This document shows positions 48,975 to 57,107 of a DNA stretch of 64,000 nucleotides, one piece after another. This DNA comes from WHSW01 sp033856255 (lineage in GTDB: Bacteria; Actinomycetota; Thermoleophilia; Solirubrobacterales; 70-9), in assembly GCA_033856255.1 (NCBI GenBank), contig JAWVFH010000054.1, forward strand, positions 4,994 through 68,993, read 5' to 3'. Made by a program: the position numbers and the translations under genes. Under the pieces are notes generated by a model. That model saw only the letters and a program-made list of their open reading frames with translations, was not told the origin of the DNA and made no database searches. Position 1 is the stretch's first letter, and every line of letters starts with the position of its first letter.

Positions 48975-50120
48975 CTAGCCGTTGAGGGCGGCCTCGAAGG
49001 CCTTCGTCACCTGGTCGCCCTGCTTGCCGCCGAGCACCGGCTCGAAGGTGCAGTTGCGGGTGAACTCGGTGGTCGGGAAAATCAGCTTGCTCCGGGCGAG
49101 CTCGGGATCGCGCTTGGCGAGGATCTGCTGGACGCCGTCGACCGGCGTCACGTAGCCGACGTACTCCGCGATGTCGGCCTGGACTTTCGGGTCGTAGACG
49201 TAGTTCATCCATTCCAGCGCCGCGTGTGGGTCGGGAGCGCCGATCGGGATCTCCATGCTCGTCGACCAGAGCATGCAGCCCTCCTTCGGCATCACGAACT
49301 TGATGTCCGGGTTGTCCTTCTGGAGCTGCACCGCGTCACCCGACCAGCCGAGGGCGATCGCCACGTCCCCGGTCGAAAGGTCACGGATGTAGTCGTTGCC
49401 GGTGAAGCGCCGGATCTGTCCCGAGTCGGCCGCCTGCTTGATCTTCTCGACGGCGGCCAGCCACTGCTCTGTGGTCGCGGTGTCCGGATCGATGCCCATG
49501 CACTTGAGGGTCATCGGCACGCTGTCGCGCAGCTCGGTCAGCATCGACACCTTGCCCGCGTACTTCGGGTCGAACAGGTCGCAAATCGAGTCGACCCCCG
49601 GGGCGAGGTCGGTGCGGACGATCAGGCCGGTCATCCCCGACTGCCAGGGAACGGTGAAGTCGCGGTTGACGTCGGCCGCCGGATGCCGCAGCGGCTCGAT
49701 CAGGTTCTGCTCCACGTTCGGCAGCTCCGACTTGTCGAGCTCATAGAGGTAACCGAGCGCATACATCTTCGCCGCCAGCCAGTCGCTGACCGTGATCGTG
49801 TCGCGGCCCCCCGACTCGCCCTGCTGGAGCAGCGGCTGGAGCTTGGCGAAGAACTCGGAGTTGTCGTTGATCTCCTCGCCGTAGTTGACGTCGATGCCCG
49901 TGTCGCGCTCGAATTGGGCCACGGTGCCGTTCTTGCCGGGGTCGATGTAGAGCGGCCACTGCGAGACCGTCAGGCTGTCGCCGGGCTGGCCGGCAGGGAT
50001 CAGCTGGCCGCTGCCGGCGGCGACGTCCGAGCTCGAGCCACCGTCGGCGCTCCCGCAGGCGCCGAGAGCGACCGAGCAGATCGCCGCGAGGAGCGGAAAC
50101 CAGGCCTTTCTTTGAAACAT
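48975..50120 (-). CDS. polyamine-binding lipoprotein PotD, orphan copy
   Basis: 381 residues from ATG 50120. Lipobox LGAC at about residue 21. The mature part matches PotD1 block for block: SLTVSQWPLYIDPGKNGTVAQFERDTG, EEINDNSEFFAKLQP, CDLFDPKYAGKVSMLTELRDS, SGQIRRFTGNDY, ALGWSGDAVQLQ and KEGCMLWSTSMEIPIGAPD. It has no ATPase or permease genes beside it, so it probably feeds PotABC1 or the second system. A strong promoter ends just before its ATG. Divergent from a TetR gene and co-transcribed with the nitrilase-family hydrolase. Confidence 0.92.
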   Translation of the reverse strand: MFQRKAWFPLLAAICSVALGACGSADGGSSSDVAAGSGQLIPAGQPGDSLTVSQWPLYIDPGKNGTVAQFERDTGIDVNYGEEINDNSEFFAKLQPLLQQGESGGRDTITVSDWLAAKMYALGYLYELDKSELPNVEQNLIEPLRHPAADVNRDFTVPWQSGMTGLIVRTDLAPGVDSICDLFDPKYAGKVSMLTELRDSVPMTLKCMGIDPDTATTEQWLAAVEKIKQAADSGQIRRFTGNDYIRDLSTGDVAIALGWSGDAVQLQKDNPDIKFVMPKEGCMLWSTSMEIPIGAPDPHAALEWMNYVYDPKVQADIAEYVGYVTPVDGVQQILAKRDPELARSKLIFPTTEFTRNCTFEPVLGGKQGDQVTKAFEAALNG

Positions 50121-50126
50121 ATTTGA

Positions 50127-50156
50127 AGAATAAGACGAGCTTGATCGGCTTGTCAA
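50127..50156 (-). promoter_or_regulatory. promoter of orphan potD, leaderless
   Basis: On the minus strand TTGACA (50156-50151), an 18-bp spacer and TATTCT (50132-50127) sit 6 bases before the ATG at 50120. There is no Shine-Dalgarno sequence, so the mRNA should be leaderless. The -35 box lies close to the divergent tetR start, where a repressor could act on both genes. Confidence 0.65.
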
Positions 50157-50194
50157 TGGCAAGAACCGCCAATTCGCTCGATACGCTTAAGACA

Positions 50195-50815
50195 ATGAGG
50201 CGGAAGGATCAGGCGCGGCGCCGGGCGCAGCTCGCCGCGGCCGCCCGGGCGGTGCTGCTCGAACGCGGGGCGCTCGGGCTGCGGGTCAAGGACATCGCCG
50301 AGCGCGCCGGGATCTCATCGAGCGCCGTCCTCTATTACTACCCGGACCTCGACGACCTCCTGCTCGAAGTCAGCCGCGAGGCGATGAGCCGCTACGCGGA
50401 GCGCCGGGCGGAGGCGATCCGCGGGATCGCCGATCCGGCGGCGCAGTTGCGGGTCGCGATCGGCCTCGGGGTCCCGACGGGGCCCGGCGACGAGGACAGC
50501 CGCCTGCTCTACGAGCTCGACGCGATGACCGGTTCGAGTCGCCTCTTCGCGACCCTCTCGGCCGCGTTCTTCGATCGCCAGGCGATGCTCTACGAGCGGG
50601 TCCTCGAGCGGGGGGTCGAGTCCGGCGCCTTCGAGATCGAGTCCGACGCGGTCACGGTTGCTCGCGGCCTGGTCGCGCTCGAGGACGGCCTCGGCCTCCA
50701 GATCGTCCTCGGCCATCCTGGCATCGACGCCGCCGCCGGCGAGGCGATCCTGCTCGCCTGGGCCGGCGCCGCGACCGGCGTCGACCTCCGATCGTTCGCA
50801 AGCTCCCCGGCTTGA
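50195..50815 (+). CDS. TetR family transcriptional regulator
   Basis: 206 residues from ATG 50195; an in-frame ATG at 50156 would add 13 residues but overlaps the divergent -35 box. N-terminal HTH: RRRAQLAAAARAVLLERGALGLRVKDIAERAGISSSAVLYYYPDLDDLLLEVSREAM, a standard TetR DNA-binding domain. The C-terminal part is a helical ligand-binding and dimerisation domain. Divergent from the orphan potD-hydrolase operon, it most likely represses that operon and is released by an amine or its product. Confidence 0.9.
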   Translation: MRRKDQARRRAQLAAAARAVLLERGALGLRVKDIAERAGISSSAVLYYYPDLDDLLLEVSREAMSRYAERRAEAIRGIADPAAQLRVAIGLGVPTGPGDEDSRLLYELDAMTGSSRLFATLSAAFFDRQAMLYERVLERGVESGAFEIESDAVTVARGLVALEDGLGLQIVLGHPGIDAAAGEAILLAWAGAATGVDLRSFASSPA

Positions 50816-50830
50816 TTGAGCAAGCGAGGG

Positions 50831-51235
50831 CTACGCGGGCGGCTCGCCGGCTGCGGGGACGTCCTCGCGGCGGCGAAACGCGCGCATCTCAATTCCCCTT
50901 CCGTTTCGGTGACGCCAGAGCTGGAACACCGTCTGCTCGACGAGTAGGCCCGTGGATGTCGCCGTACCTCGGAAGCGGACGGTGGCGAGCGTCGTATCGC
51001 CGCGGTCCTCGATCTTCAGGACCTCGGCACTGAACCCCTCGAGCACCGCCGGGATCTCCTCGAAAAGCAAGCGGCAGATCTCGTCCGGGCCGTGATAGGA
51101 GACCTTCTCCAGGAGCGGCACGAGCGCGGAGTGCCACGTCATCTCGCGGTCGAGGGTCTCCTTGAACCCGGTGGCGTCTCCCCGTGCGAAGGCGGCAAAT
51201 GTCTCGCGGACGAGATCCGCGTCCTCTTTCGACAC
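50831..51235 (-). CDS. SnoaL-like (NTF2-fold) protein
   Basis: 134 residues from GTG 51235. A cone-shaped NTF2 fold is suggested by the opening DADLVRETFAAFARGDATGFKETLDREMTWHSALVPLLEKVSYHGPDEICRLLFEEI, typical of SnoaL/ketosteroid-isomerase-like proteins, and by alternating beta strands TTLATVRFRGTATSTGLLVEQTVFQLW. Small-molecule isomerase, hydrolase or binding roles occur in this fold; none can be assigned. It follows potC2 by 14 bases as the last gene of polyamine system 2. Confidence 0.75.
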   Translation of the reverse strand: MSKEDADLVRETFAAFARGDATGFKETLDREMTWHSALVPLLEKVSYHGPDEICRLLFEEIPAVLEGFSAEVLKIEDRGDTTLATVRFRGTATSTGLLVEQTVFQLWRHRNGRGIEMRAFRRREDVPAAGEPPA

Positions 51236-51249
51236 GCTACGTCGTCGCC

Positions 51250-52107
51250 CTACGGGACCGCGGTCGCCTCGGACCCGACGGGGGCGGCCTTGGCGCCGCG
51301 GCCGGCGGGCGCCGCGCCGCCCTCTTCCTGAGTCAGCTTGTTTGCGAAGTACACGGGGATGATCGAGATCACGATCACCATCAGCGCGACGACGTTGACG
51401 ATCGGCAGCTGGTTGGGCCGGAAGAGGTTGGTGAAGATCCAGATCGGCAGGGTCTCCTCGCCGGCGCCGATCGTGAAGTTGGTGACGATGATCTCGTCGA
51501 AGGAGAGCGCGAAGGCGAGCAGCCCGCCGGCGACGAGCGCGGTGCGCATGTTCGGCAGCGTGATGTGACGGAAGGTCTGCCAAGGGTCCGCACCGAGGTC
51601 GGCGGACGCCTCCTCGAACGAGCCCGAGAGCCGGCGCAGGCGGGCGATCACGTTGTTGTAGACGAGCACGATGCAGAAGGTGGCGTGGCCGACGATCACC
51701 GTGAACAGGCTCAGGTCGACGCCGAGGATCTGGGTGAAGGTGTCGCTGAGCGCGACGCCGGTGACGATCCCGGGCAACGCGATCGGCAGGATGACCAGGA
51801 AGGAGATCGTCTCGCGGCCGAAGAAGCGGTGGCGGGCGACGGCCAGCGACGCAAGCGTCCCGAGGATGATCGCGATCGCCGTCGCCACCAGGCCGACCTC
51901 GATCGAGGTGACGAAGGCGGCGCGGGCGCTCGCGCTGTTGATCGCCTTGCTCACCCACTCGGTCGTCAGGCCCGGGGGCGGCCACTCCAGCGTCTGCGAG
52001 GAGTTGAAGGCGTAGATCGCGATCACGATCAGGGGGATGTAGATGAAGGCGAGGGTGATCCCGATCGCGAACCGCAGCAGGTATGTGGAGCGTCTCGAGA
52101 GCCTCAT
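51250..52107 (-). CDS. potC: spermidine/putrescine ABC transporter permease (system 2, PotC)
   Basis: 285 residues from ATG 52107; the ATGA overlaps the potB2 stop. Six helices beginning LLRFAIGITLAFIYIPLIVIAIYAFN, the EAA loop EEASADLGADPWQTFRHITLPNMRTAL, and FALSFDEIIVTNFTIGAGEETLPIWIF, a close relative of the PotC1 block. The C-terminus has a 25-residue Ala/Gly-rich tail. It forms the membrane channel with PotB2. Confidence 0.93.
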   Translation of the reverse strand: MRLSRRSTYLLRFAIGITLAFIYIPLIVIAIYAFNSSQTLEWPPPGLTTEWVSKAINSASARAAFVTSIEVGLVATAIAIILGTLASLAVARHRFFGRETISFLVILPIALPGIVTGVALSDTFTQILGVDLSLFTVIVGHATFCIVLVYNNVIARLRRLSGSFEEASADLGADPWQTFRHITLPNMRTALVAGGLLAFALSFDEIIVTNFTIGAGEETLPIWIFTNLFRPNQLPIVNVVALMVIVISIIPVYFANKLTQEEGGAAPAGRGAKAAPVGSEATAVP

Positions 52108-53021
52108 AGATGCTCGAACGCTCCCAGCCTCCGTGCGATCAGCAGGTAGATGACCATCACCGCGATCGGGACCATCGCGAACGCCGAGGCCAGCGGCAGG
52201 TTGCTGGTGATGTTGTTGAAGACGACGTTGCCGATGAACTGGTTGTTGGAGACCAGCGACGGGGTGATGTAGTCGCCCATCGTGAGCGAGAAGGTGAAGA
52301 TCGAGCCCGCGATCACCGCCGGGAAGACGAGCGGCAGGATCACCCGGCGGAAGGTCGTGAACGGCGACGCCCCGAGGTCCTCGGACGCGCTCAGCAGCGA
52401 GTTGGGGATCCGCTCCAGCCCGGCGAAGATCGGGATCACCATGTACGGCAGCCACAGGTAGCTCATCACCAGCCAGACGGCGACGTTGCCGTAGCCGGGC
52501 CCGTTGATGTGCAGCGGGTCGAGGATCCAGTTGAAGACGCCGTCGGTGGAGAGGATCGTCCGCCAGGCGTAGACCTTGACCAGGTAGCTCGACCACAGCG
52601 GCATAAGGATCGCCACGACCAGCAGCGCCTTCACCCGGCTGGAGGCGATCTTCGCCATGTAGAACGCGATCGGGAAGGCGAGCACGATGTCGGTGACCGT
52701 GACCAGGGCGGCGATCGCGATCGTCCGCAGCGCGATCGTCCGGTAGACGGGCTCGTCGACCAGGGTCTTGAAGTTGTCGAGGCTGAAGCTCTGGTTGACC
52801 TCGCCGCTGAGCGCGTCGACGTTCCAGAACGACGCGATCAGCAGGACGGCCAGCGAGCCCAGGTACCCGACCACCAGCCAGAGGACGGGTCCGGCGAGCA
52901 GGCCGCCGGCCTGCAGCCGGGGCCGTCCGTGGAAGATTCCGGCCAGCCTTCGGCCGGCCGTCGAACCAATGCCGCCCGCCCCCGGGGGGGCGGGCGGGTT
53001 GGTCTCAGGCTGCGGTTGCAG
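52104..53021 (-). CDS. potB: spermidine/putrescine ABC transporter permease (system 2, PotB)
   Basis: 305 residues if it starts at CTG 53021, just after potD3, with AAGGGG 9 bases upstream. The first normal start (GTG 52874) would cut the family's first helix, which is in frame upstream as RLAGIFHGRPRLQAGGLLAG followed by PVLWLVV; no ATG, GTG or TTG precedes it. The EAA loop is LSASEDLGASPFTTFRRVILPLVFPAV, then FTFSLTMGDYITPSLVSNNQFIGNVV. It pairs with PotC2. The codons before the core include a run of seven G, so the extreme N-terminus is uncertain. Confidence 0.88.
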   Translation of the reverse strand: MQPQPETNPPAPPGAGGIGSTAGRRLAGIFHGRPRLQAGGLLAGPVLWLVVGYLGSLAVLLIASFWNVDALSGEVNQSFSLDNFKTLVDEPVYRTIALRTIAIAALVTVTDIVLAFPIAFYMAKIASSRVKALLVVAILMPLWSSYLVKVYAWRTILSTDGVFNWILDPLHINGPGYGNVAVWLVMSYLWLPYMVIPIFAGLERIPNSLLSASEDLGASPFTTFRRVILPLVFPAVIAGSIFTFSLTMGDYITPSLVSNNQFIGNVVFNNITSNLPLASAFAMVPIAVMVIYLLIARRLGAFEHL

Positions 53022-53027
53022 TGACTA

Positions 53028-54257
53028 CTACCCCTTGATCTCGGTCCAGGCCGAGACCCAGTCGTTGTAGTCCTTGCACGTCTCCCCACGGTCGTCGCCG
53101 CAATCCGCCAGCGGCGTGTTCCAGAAGTAGACGCGGTTCCAGAACGACTCGTCTCCCGCGTGGTACTTGTCGCAGAAGTTCGGGTCGCTCGTGAAGCCGC
53201 ACGCCTTCTGGTTGGCGGGCGCCTCCCCGAAGAACTCGGCGATCTGCGCCTGGACCTTCGGCGAGGTGACGTAGTTCATCCACAGGTACATGCAGTTGGG
53301 ATGCGCCGCCTCGGAGGAGATCATCCAGGTGTCCGACCACCCGGTCGACCCCTCCTCGGGCACGAATCCCTGCGACGCCGGGCTCGACGCGATCGGCTGG
53401 CCGTCGGCCTTGAGGATGAAGTACTGGTACTGCCAGGTCGTGCCGACCTGGTCATCCCCGTTGGTGAACGCCTGGATCTGCTTCGTCGCGTTGGACCAGT
53501 ACTCGCCGACGTTCGGCCGCTGCTGCTTCAGCAGGTCGACCGCTGCGTTGAACTGAGCGTCGTCGAGCTCGTACGGGTTCTCGATCCCGAGGTCCGGGTT
53601 GTGGGCCTTCAGGTACACCGCCGCGTCCGCGATGTAGATCGGGTCGTCGTAGGCGCTGATCTTGCCCTTGTACTGGGCCGCCTTCGCCGGGTCGAGGATC
53701 ACGTCCCACGAGGTCGGGGCCGGCGTCACGTCGTCGGTGTTCCACATCAGCAGGTTCGCCCCGCGGCCGTGCGGGATCCCGTAGTGGACACCGTCGAACG
53801 TGTTGTACGACTGGTCCTTGAGCGCCGGGAAGATGTCCTTGTAGTTCGGCACCAGATCGACGTTGACCGGGGCGACATCGCCGCCGGCGACGAGCCGCGC
53901 GGTCGCGTTGCCCGAGGCCGAAACCCCGTCGTACTGGCCGGTGCGCATCAGCTTCACCATCTCGTCCGACGTCCCGGCCTCCTTGTAGGAGACCTGGCAG
54001 CCGGTCTGGTTCTCGAACGGCGTCACCCAGTCGTACTTGGGTCCGTAATCGGACCCGTCCTCGACGTAGCCGGCCCAGTTGACCAGGCTGAGCTCGCCCT
54101 CGCCCTTGCCGACCGTCTGCTGGGCGTCGCTGGCCGATGTGCTGGACCCGCTGTCGCTCGAGCCGCACCCGGCGGCGAACGCGAGCATGAACGCGAGCAG
54201 CCCGCCGAGCACCAGCCATGCGGCCCTCGCCGGGTTACCTCCCTTACTGCTGCGCAT
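53028..54257 (-). CDS. potD: polyamine-type binding lipoprotein (system 2, PotD)
   Basis: 409 residues from ATG 54257, with AGGAG 6 bases upstream. The lipoprotein signal ends FAAGC. Mature blocks: GELSLVNWAGYVEDGSDYG, YDWVTPFENQTGCQVSYKEAGTSDEMVKLM, GVSASGNATARLVAGGDVAPVN and VGTTWQYQYFILKADGQ. It is in the PotD/PotF fold group but clearly apart from PotD1 and the orphan copy, with an insert containing several cysteines near the C-terminus (ACGFTSDPNFCDKY, ADCGDDRGETCKDY). It may bind a different polyamine or cationic solute. Overlaps the end of potA2 by 14 bases. Confidence 0.9.
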   Translation of the reverse strand: MRSSKGGNPARAAWLVLGGLLAFMLAFAAGCGSSDSGSSTSASDAQQTVGKGEGELSLVNWAGYVEDGSDYGPKYDWVTPFENQTGCQVSYKEAGTSDEMVKLMRTGQYDGVSASGNATARLVAGGDVAPVNVDLVPNYKDIFPALKDQSYNTFDGVHYGIPHGRGANLLMWNTDDVTPAPTSWDVILDPAKAAQYKGKISAYDDPIYIADAAVYLKAHNPDLGIENPYELDDAQFNAAVDLLKQQRPNVGEYWSNATKQIQAFTNGDDQVGTTWQYQYFILKADGQPIASSPASQGFVPEEGSTGWSDTWMISSEAAHPNCMYLWMNYVTSPKVQAQIAEFFGEAPANQKACGFTSDPNFCDKYHAGDESFWNRVYFWNTPLADCGDDRGETCKDYNDWVSAWTEIKG

Positions 54258-55335
54258 CACTTTCTCCTCTCGTTACCGCGGTGTCGACCGCGACGGTGTG
54301 TTCCGGCCGCCATCCGACGACCACTTCCCGCCCTTCCTGCGCGAGCGCCTCCGCGGAGGACGACTCCAGGTTCTGGCGGACGACTTGCAATTCTCCCCCG
54401 GCTTCGAGGGCGATCAGATAGCGGGTGATCATCCCCGCGTAGGAGACGTCGATCACCCGCCCGCGCTCGGTCTGGAGACCGTCGACGTTCTCGCCGGCCT
54501 CGATCAGCCTCACCTTCTCCGGGCGGACGGTGAACACCCGCCCCTCGCGCTCGAGCAGGTTCGAGACCCCGACGAAGCCGGAGACGAAGCTGTTGGAGGG
54601 CGTCTCGTAGACCTGCGCGGGCGTGCCGACCTGCTCGATCCGGCCCTCGTTGAAAACCGCGATCCGGTCCGACATCGTCAGCGCCTCGTCCTGGTCATGG
54701 GTGACGTAGACGAAGGTGATCCCGACTTCGCCCTGGATCTGCTTCAGCTCGACCTGCATCTGCTCGCGGAGCTTCAGGTCGAGCGCGCCGAGCGGCTCGT
54801 CGAGGAGCAGGACCCGCGGGCGGTTGACGATCGATCGTGCCAGCGCGACCCGCTGGCGCTGGCCGCCGGAGAGCTCCGACGGCTTGCGCTCCGAGTAGCC
54901 GGTCAGGCGGACCATCTCCAGCGCCTCGTCGCGGCGCCCGGCCCGCTCGCCCTTGGCGACCTTGCGCACCCGCATCCCGTACTCGACGTTCTCGCCCACG
55001 GTCATGTGCGGAAACAGCGCGTAGTCCTGGAACACGGTGTTGACCTCGCGGTCGTAGGCGGGGAGGTTGCCGACGTCGCGCCCGCCGAGCTCGATCGTTC
55101 CAGCGTCCGGGATCTCGAACCCGGCGATCATCCGCAGCGTCGTCGTCTTGCCCGAGCCGGACGGTCCGAGCATGGTGAAGAACTCGCCGTGGGCGACCTC
55201 GAGGTCGAGGCCGGCGACCGCGACGACGTCACCGTATGCCTTGCGGACCCCGCGCAGGCGGATGTCGGGGGCCGCGCTGTCTGCGGCCACCCGCTCGGTC
55301 TCCGGCGTCGCCGCCGGAGAACTCATCTGCTCCAT
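54244..55335 (-). CDS. potA: polyamine ABC transporter ATPase (system 2, PotA)
   Basis: 363 residues from ATG 55335 (ATG 55326 possible). After a 25-residue Ala-rich extension: IRLRGVRKAYGDVVAV, Walker A MLGPSGSGKTTTLRMIAGF, Q-loop VFQDYALFPHMTV, signature LSGGQRQRVALARSI, Walker B VLLLDEPLGALD, switch His VTHDQDEAL, then the TOBE domain (FTVRPEKVRL). It drives PotBC2. First gene of the system-2 operon; a 116-bp gap separates it from azlD, so its own promoter is likely there, though I could not define one. Confidence 0.94.
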   Translation of the reverse strand: MEQMSSPAATPETERVAADSAAPDIRLRGVRKAYGDVVAVAGLDLEVAHGEFFTMLGPSGSGKTTTLRMIAGFEIPDAGTIELGGRDVGNLPAYDREVNTVFQDYALFPHMTVGENVEYGMRVRKVAKGERAGRRDEALEMVRLTGYSERKPSELSGGQRQRVALARSIVNRPRVLLLDEPLGALDLKLREQMQVELKQIQGEVGITFVYVTHDQDEALTMSDRIAVFNEGRIEQVGTPAQVYETPSNSFVSGFVGVSNLLEREGRVFTVRPEKVRLIEAGENVDGLQTERGRVIDVSYAGMITRYLIALEAGGELQVVRQNLESSSAEALAQEGREVVVGWRPEHTVAVDTAVTRGESDAQQ

Positions 55336-55451
55336 TGCGTACAAACGCTCACCGGTTCCAACCGTGCTGACGCTATCCGAACCGTAGAAGCGGTGCCACT
55401 CCCGGCGCGGACAAAGATCGAGGGGGGCGTATGCCGGTTCGTCGTAACCAC

Positions 55452-55766
55452 TTAGCCGACCAGGCGGACAAGCGCCGTGACCGCCGCCGCCAGCACGACC
55501 ACGGTCAGCAACCTGGCGCCGCCTCGCAGGGCGATCGCCGCGGCGCCGACCCCGGCGATCCGCGCGTCGAGCTCGAATGAGCCCCCCTCGGGAGCGCCGA
55601 AGGTCTCGACCACGATCAGGGCCGCGAGCAGCGCGGGCGCGACCAGCGCGATCACGCCCATTGCCGGGGCGGGAAGCTCGCGCCCCCCGAGCAGCAGCGG
55701 GCCGGAGGCGCGGATCGCCGCCGTCGCGACGACGAGCACGGCGATCGTGATCCAGACCTCGGTCAC
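55452..55766 (-). CDS. AzlD-like branched-chain amino acid exporter subunit
   Basis: 104 residues from GTG 55766; the GTGA overlaps the azlC stop. Four hydrophobic segments: VWITIAVLVVATAAIRASGPLLLG, AMGVIALVAPALLAALIVVETFG, AGVGAAAIALRGG and LLTVVVLAAAVTALVRLV, the size and pattern of AzlD. Works with AzlC as a small two-component exporter in the membrane; the branched-chain amino acid assignment comes from family knowledge. Confidence 0.85.
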   Translation of the reverse strand: MTEVWITIAVLVVATAAIRASGPLLLGGRELPAPAMGVIALVAPALLAALIVVETFGAPEGGSFELDARIAGVGAAAIALRGGARLLTVVVLAAAVTALVRLVG

Positions 55767-56455
55767 GCCGCCGCCCCCTCCGGCGCCGGCGGCCGCCGCA
55801 GCCCGAGGAGAGCCGTTGCCGAGGCGGCGATCACCGGGACGCCGGCCGGCGTGAACGGGATCAGAAACAGCGCGATCAGCGCCCCGAGCCCCGCGACTAC
55901 GCTGGGCAGCCCGGGGCGCAGCTCGCCCTCGACCAGGAGGCAGAGGAAGAAGGCCGGGAAGATCGCGTCGAGCCCGAGCGCCGCCGGGTCGCCGATCAGG
56001 TTGCCGGCGAAGACGCCGATCGCCGTGCCGCCCACCCAGCACGGGTACGAGGGCATCGTGGCGCCGACCATGAACGAGGGATCGAAGCGCCCGCCGCCCC
56101 GACTGGCGGCCGCCCAGGAGAAGTCGATCATCGCCTGGCCGATCGCGGCGCGGCGCAGCGGACCGCCGCGCAGCGACGGCGCGAGCGCGATCCCCATGGG
56201 CACGTAGCGGAGGTTCATGAGGATCCCGGCCGCGATCGCCGCCCCGGCGCCGCCGCCTGCGGCCAGCACCGCCGTGGCCGCGAACTGCGCCGAGCCGGCG
56301 AACATGAGCGCCGACATCACGATCGGCGCCACGCTGCCCATCAGTGGCTGGGCGACGACCCCGAACGAGATCGCCAGCAGCAGGCCGGCGGCCGCGTAGG
56401 GGAGGCCGACGCGAACGCCGCGCCGGAAGGAGGTGTCGGGTCCCGGAAGCAACAA
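55763..56455 (-). CDS. AzlC family ABC-independent amino acid exporter
   Basis: About 230 residues from TTG 56455 (TTG 56452 also possible); no ATG or GTG lies before the first helix. FRRGVRVGLPYAAAGLLLAISFGVVAQPLM, SALMFAGSAQFAATAVLAAGG, NLRYVPMGIALAPSLRG and WVGGTAIGVFAGNLIGDPAALGLDAIFPAFFLCLL are AzlC family blocks. With AzlD it would export branched-chain amino acids. The start codon lies in the 3' arm of the terminator hairpin of the upstream NlpC/P60-like gene, so its translation may depend on read-through or structure. Confidence 0.87.
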   Translation of the reverse strand: MLLPGPDTSFRRGVRVGLPYAAAGLLLAISFGVVAQPLMGSVAPIVMSALMFAGSAQFAATAVLAAGGGAGAAIAAGILMNLRYVPMGIALAPSLRGGPLRRAAIGQAMIDFSWAAASRGGGRFDPSFMVGATMPSYPCWVGGTAIGVFAGNLIGDPAALGLDAIFPAFFLCLLVEGELRPGLPSVVAGLGALIALFLIPFTPAGVPVIAASATALLGLRRPPAPEGAAA

Positions 56456-56480
56456 GGCCCGCCATTGTGGCGGGCCTTGT
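56452..56480 (-). terminator. 13-bp hairpin after NlpC/P60-like gene
   Basis: ACAAGGCCCGCCA (56452-56464) pairs perfectly with TGGCGGGCCTTGT (56468-56480), loop 3 bases. It lies 30 bases after the stop of the NlpC/P60-like gene (minus strand). Its 3' arm contains the TTG start(s) of azlC. Confidence 0.8.
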
Positions 56481-56510
56481 GGAAGCGGACTATCGGCTTT
56501 TCTGATCGAG

Positions 56511-57104
56511 CTAGAAGCCGGTCGGGTGGCGCACGACGTAACCACTCGAGGAGCGCATCTCGGTGCTCCAGCCGGGCCCGTCGCCGTCGGTCATCGAGGT
56601 GTCGAGCCGCAGTCCGGCGATCACCGCGTAGATGTGGCCCTCGTTCGCGTAGAGGCTGATCCACTTGCCCGTGCCCGGGGAGCCCCAGCGCATGAACGAG
56701 CCCGACGGCATCGAGGCCTCGAGCAGCCCGCCGCCGGTGAGCGCGTAGCTGACCGAGCCGGAGCAGTCGTAGCAGCGGTCGCGCCGGCGGGCGTGGCCGC
56801 CGCCCATGCAGTAGGGCTTGCCCTTGACGATCTGGTTCGCCGCGTCGATCGCGCGCCGGACCTTGTTCGGCGCCGAGGCCGGGGCGATCGCGAAGCCGTC
56901 CTTCAGCTTCGCCGTCGCTCCCGCCGTCGTCTGGCCGGGGGTCGGCGGGGTGGTACCCGTACCGCCCAAGCCGACGCCGCCGCTGCCCTTGGCCGCCAGC
57001 GCGGTGGAGGGGAGGGCGATCACAGCGGCCGCCGCGAACAGGGCGAGGGTCGCGGTCCGCCTTCGCTTTCGTACTGATGGAACTCTGTAGGTCAACGTAC
57101 GCAT
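56511..57104 (-). CDS. secreted NlpC/P60-like peptidoglycan hydrolase
   Basis: 197 residues from ATG 57104. AAGGAG touches this ATG directly, so TTG 57095, nine bases from the site, may be the true start. Signal peptide RRTATLALFAAAAVIALPSTALAA, a Gly/Thr/Pro-rich linker, then a catalytic domain with the nucleophile Cys in RCYDCSGSVSYALTGGGLL and the His in NEGHIYAVIAGLRLDTS. This is an NlpC/P60-like cysteine peptidase of actinobacteria that would cut peptidoglycan stem peptides. Expression is under a c-di-AMP riboswitch, the classical actinobacterial arrangement for wall hydrolases. Confidence 0.82.
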   Translation of the reverse strand: MRTLTYRVPSVRKRRRTATLALFAAAAVIALPSTALAAKGSGGVGLGGTGTTPPTPGQTTAGATAKLKDGFAIAPASAPNKVRRAIDAANQIVKGKPYCMGGGHARRRDRCYDCSGSVSYALTGGGLLEASMPSGSFMRWGSPGTGKWISLYANEGHIYAVIAGLRLDTSMTDGDGPGWSTEMRSSSGYVVRHPTGF

Positions 57105-57107
57105 CTC

